The notes below the pieces were generated by a model. That model was not told the DNA's origin, made no database searches, and was given only the letters and a program-made list of their open reading frames with translations. Shown here in pieces: positions 61,969 through 64,000 of a DNA stretch of 64,000 bases. The translations under genes and the position numbers were made by a program. This DNA is from Bacteroides congonensis. GTDB lineage: Bacteria > Bacteroidota > Bacteroidia > Bacteroidales > Bacteroidaceae. Position 1 is the first letter of the stretch. Every line of letters begins with the position of its first letter. The stretch is from the NCBI RefSeq assembly GCF_900130125.1, contig NZ_FQXY01000009.1, forward strand, positions 310,001 through 374,000, given 5' to 3'.

Positions 61969-62541
61969 ATGAAAATATTCAGTTACATAGGAAAGAAAAG
62001 TCATCCAAGGGAGATGAATAAAGAGATAGAAACCTTGTATGAACTATATAAACATCCTTTTATTCAGTTCGCTACAAAATATTATTTTGTAGATGAAGAT
62101 ACAGCAATGGATATATATCAGGAAAGTTTTACTGCCATGTATCAGAATATCAGAAATGGAAAATATACAGAACGGAACATATCTTTAAAAACATATCTAT
62201 TTGAAATAGGGAAGCATCACATATTCAAGTATCTGAACCAGGAGCAGAAGAAGATGAGTATGCTTCAGACTTTAGCATCTGAATGGAGTGCGCAACAATA
62301 TCCTGTAGAAGAATGGAACGAAGCACAAAATATTGTATCAAAGTTACTGGAAGAAGCTGATACGGATTGTAATAAGGTTCTTACTCTTTATTACCGGGAG
62401 CATCGGAAAATGGAAGATATAGCTCAGTATATGAATTATAAAACAGAGCAAGTGGCCAAAAATAAGAAAAGTTCCTGTCTGCGCAGGTTATCATTTGAAT
62501 TAAAGAAAAGGCTGGAATCTGCCGGTATCATATTAGGATAA
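61969..62541 (+). CDS. ECF-like RNA polymerase sigma factor
   Basis: 190 aa. Region 2: YELYKHPFIQFATKYYFVDE, DTAMDIYQESFTAMYQNIRN, ISLKTYLFEIGKHHIFKYLN. Region 4: TDCNKVLTLYYREHRKMEDI followed by the HTH AQYMNYKTEQVAKNKKSSCL with RRLSFELKKRL. It diverges from the sigma factor at 9281 and lacks its DLRR-type region 2.4, so promoter preference should differ. 2 nt after the caspase gene, 15 nt before the anti-sigma-like gene. Probably autoregulates the operon; candidate target sequence GTAACAG-GGAGAAT lies upstream (inference). Confidence 0.88.
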   Translation: MKIFSYIGKKSHPREMNKEIETLYELYKHPFIQFATKYYFVDEDTAMDIYQESFTAMYQNIRNGKYTERNISLKTYLFEIGKHHIFKYLNQEQKKMSMLQTLASEWSAQQYPVEEWNEAQNIVSKLLEEADTDCNKVLTLYYREHRKMEDIAQYMNYKTEQVAKNKKSSCLRRLSFELKKRLESAGIILG

Positions 62542-62556
62542 TAAAAAAACAAGATA

Positions 62557-63288
62557 ATGGATAAACAACAACTTGAACAACAAATAGACCAATTCATTAA
62601 TAATGAATTGTCTCCCGCCGAACGACTGGATTTTAGTCAAAAACTTGAAACTGATAATAAGCTGAAACAGCAAGTCAAACTTCGTATGCTACTAATTGAA
62701 GGAGAATTGATTCGTGCGGAAAAAGAAGCCAGGACAGCAATGGAAGCATCTAAAGGGTTTCATATTCGTCCGTGGGTAGCTGTAGCTTGTGTTGTATTTG
62801 TGCTTGTAGGTGTCGGTTTATATACGAGCAATTCATATCGTTACTCTCTTCAAGAAATCTACGATTCATACTATGAAATCCCTATTATTGAGCGGGCACG
62901 TGGAGAAGGATTGGCTGATGAAGTAGCTTTATATAACCAGCAAATTATAAATGCCTATGAAAAACAACAATACAAAGTTATTGCTGAATTATATCAGAAA
63001 AAGAATCTTTCTGATTTGCTTGATGCTTTTCCTGTATCTACGCAACTCTATATAAGTATAGCCTTCATGGAGCAAAAAAAAGAGCAGGAAGCTATTCCAT
63101 TATTACTATCCTTGACTGATACTCAATATAAGGAAGAAGCCGAATGGCTGTTGCTTTGCTGCTATATGAAAACAAACGACAGGAATAAGGCATTGCAATG
63201 GGTTGAGAAAATAAAAAATAACAATGGAATATATGTGAAAAAAACGACTTTTATAGAGCAGCTCTTAAAAGAAAAGAAATGGTTCTAA
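62557..63288 (+). CDS. Membrane anti-sigma-like protein with periplasmic helical (TPR-like) domain
   Basis: 243 aa. The cytoplasmic N-part (QLEQQIDQFINNELSPAERL then FSQKLETDNKLKQQVKLRML) has the pattern of Bacteroidetes anti-sigma N-domains. One TM helix (about residues 71-88, WVAVACVVFVLVGVGLYTSN) follows, and a periplasmic alpha-helical domain with TPR-like repeats (YEKQQYKVIAELYQKKNLSD; YISIAFMEQKKEQEAIPLLL; EEAEWLLLCCYMKTNDRNKA). No FecR domain. It is placed to hold the sigma factor at the membrane and to sense a periplasmic event, such as cleavage by the exported caspase or binding of the next gene's TPR protein. Overlaps the next gene by 10 nt. Confidence 0.8.
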   Translation: MDKQQLEQQIDQFINNELSPAERLDFSQKLETDNKLKQQVKLRMLLIEGELIRAEKEARTAMEASKGFHIRPWVAVACVVFVLVGVGLYTSNSYRYSLQEIYDSYYEIPIIERARGEGLADEVALYNQQIINAYEKQQYKVIAELYQKKNLSDLLDAFPVSTQLYISIAFMEQKKEQEAIPLLLSLTDTQYKEEAEWLLLCCYMKTNDRNKALQWVEKIKNNNGIYVKKTTFIEQLLKEKKWF

Positions 63289-64000
63289 GAAAAGAAATAC
63301 TGTTATTATTCGGAAGTATTCTATTTTTATGTATCACCAATAATGTGTATGCCCAAATAAGCGAACATTCGTTTGATAAAGGAGTGGAATATTTCCAGAA
63401 GCTGGAACAAGTACGTGACAGTGCCCAATATGCACACGAGCTATATTCTATAGCCCGATACTGCCGTGAATTAGGCATGTATGAAGAAAGCAGAATTGCA
63501 GGCATCAAAGCAAGTAAAATACTTTCGCAAGTATTGAGCAATAAAACCCCTGAAAGTAAAGATGACTTCACGTTATATGAAGAAAATCTGGATCTTAACA
63601 TATTCCTTTTAGACCTATTGACAAGTAGAGGAGACCAATATCTGGATCTATCCCTAATTTATATGACTTCAGAGGCATCTACTTTGACAATTGCCGGATA
63701 TACCATATGCAACTGTTTACGTGAAGGAGATTCCCGAAATAAGATTCATTCCATTTATGAGCAATTGGAGTTTCCACGATTGGAACATCTGAATGCCATT
63801 ACCCGATATTATTGGGAGACGGGCCAAACTGAACGAATTATAAAAGAAATCAATAAGGCTCAGAGAAAAACATCATGGGGGACTCTTGCCGATCATGAAC
63901 GGCGGATTCTACATAGACGGTTGGAAAATGCATGTCTGTTACCTTCTTTATCTCTTGCCACTCTAGGTGAATGCCTGCGAATCGCTAAAAGCATGTATTA
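63279..64000 (+). CDS. Exported TPR-like protein, 3'-truncated by window (possible CHAT protein)
   Basis: ATG at 63279, open to the window end (240 residues visible). Signal peptide MVLRKEILLLFGSILFLCIT, cleaved near VYAQ. The mature part is helical with TPR-like spacing: FDKGVEYFQKLEQVRDSAQY, LYSIARYCRELGMYEESRIA, LDLLTSRGDQYLDLSLIYMT. The first 10 nt overlap the anti-sigma-like gene, so translation is coupled. In bacterial caspase and signalling operons long TPR proteins often end in a CHAT (caspase-like) domain; that part would lie beyond the window and cannot be verified here. Confidence 0.75.
   Translation, partial: MVLRKEILLLFGSILFLCITNNVYAQISEHSFDKGVEYFQKLEQVRDSAQYAHELYSIARYCRELGMYEESRIAGIKASKILSQVLSNKTPESKDDFTLYEENLDLNIFLLDLLTSRGDQYLDLSLIYMTSEASTLTIAGYTICNCLREGDSRNKIHSIYEQLEFPRLEHLNAITRYYWETGQTERIIKEINKAQRKTSWGTLADHERRILHRRLENACLLPSLSLATLGECLRIAKSMY

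Overview
The window is a stretch of a Bacteroides-type chromosome, most likely from the thetaiotaomicron/ovatus/xylanisolvens group. The genus-level call rests on two giant hybrid two-component (HTCS) regulators, a pectin lyase locus, many promoters with the Bacteroides signature (-33 TTG, about 19 bp, -7 TAnnTTTG), acidic lipoproteins of the FxxCxDDDD type, PepSY-like proteins and a type-3 ProRS. The species is not resolved from sequence alone.

Region 1 (2-9104) is the end of a pectin-utilisation locus: a 5'-truncated HTCS, a PL1-type pectate lyase and a large secreted beta-helix plus putative TIM-barrel protein. Region 2 (9281-19940) is housekeeping or accessory chromosome: an ECF sigma factor with an undersized anti-sigma-like partner, a split ThrE exporter, an SDR, a HAD phosphatase, a TPR lipoprotein/regulator, a DUF2723 glycosyltransferase and an arginase-fold enzyme. 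Region 3 (20163-27127) is a co-directional cluster: an MBL hydrolase, a NapH/NapG-like polyferredoxin, an exported [4Fe-4S] aldo/keto reductase, a DUF1893 protein, a TonB-dependent receptor and a lone ECF-transporter S component. It looks like a redox plus cofactor/metal acquisition locus. Region 4 (27308-36316) holds a second HTCS with no visible PUL, and a TolC/HlyD/ABC-2-permease x2 efflux operon with no ATPase.

Region 5 (36550-47001) is a 10.4-kb AT-rich integrative element in tRNA-Gly(CCC). It is bounded by a 54-bp direct repeat of the tRNA 3' part. It carries a tRNA-adjacent tyrosine integrase, a second minimal tyrosine recombinase, a ParB-like protein, a kinase-like protein of the polyvalent-protein type, DUF3871, small unknown proteins, a strongly structured RNA ahead of two tandem lipoproteins, and, at its right end, its own tRNA-like sequence with a D-loop insertion. 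No relaxase or conjugation gene was seen.

Region 6 (47171-54929) has proS, an OmpR/HK two-component system, an ABC transporter with a NEW3 protein, and two PepSY-like proteins. Region 7 (55048-64000) is the most unusual. A five-gene operon of unknown secreted, lipoprotein and membrane proteins is divergent from an operon encoding an exported caspase-like peptidase, an ECF-like sigma factor, a membrane anti-sigma-like protein and a TPR protein that runs off the window. The 984-bp gap between them is packed with repeats. A protease-gated sigma-factor signalling system is the main candidate for an undescribed system here.

Three intergenic regions (15265-15374, 53837-53920, 60556-60638) each hold unrelated sequences built on the same plan: imperfect palindromes tandemly repeated at a 22-bp period.
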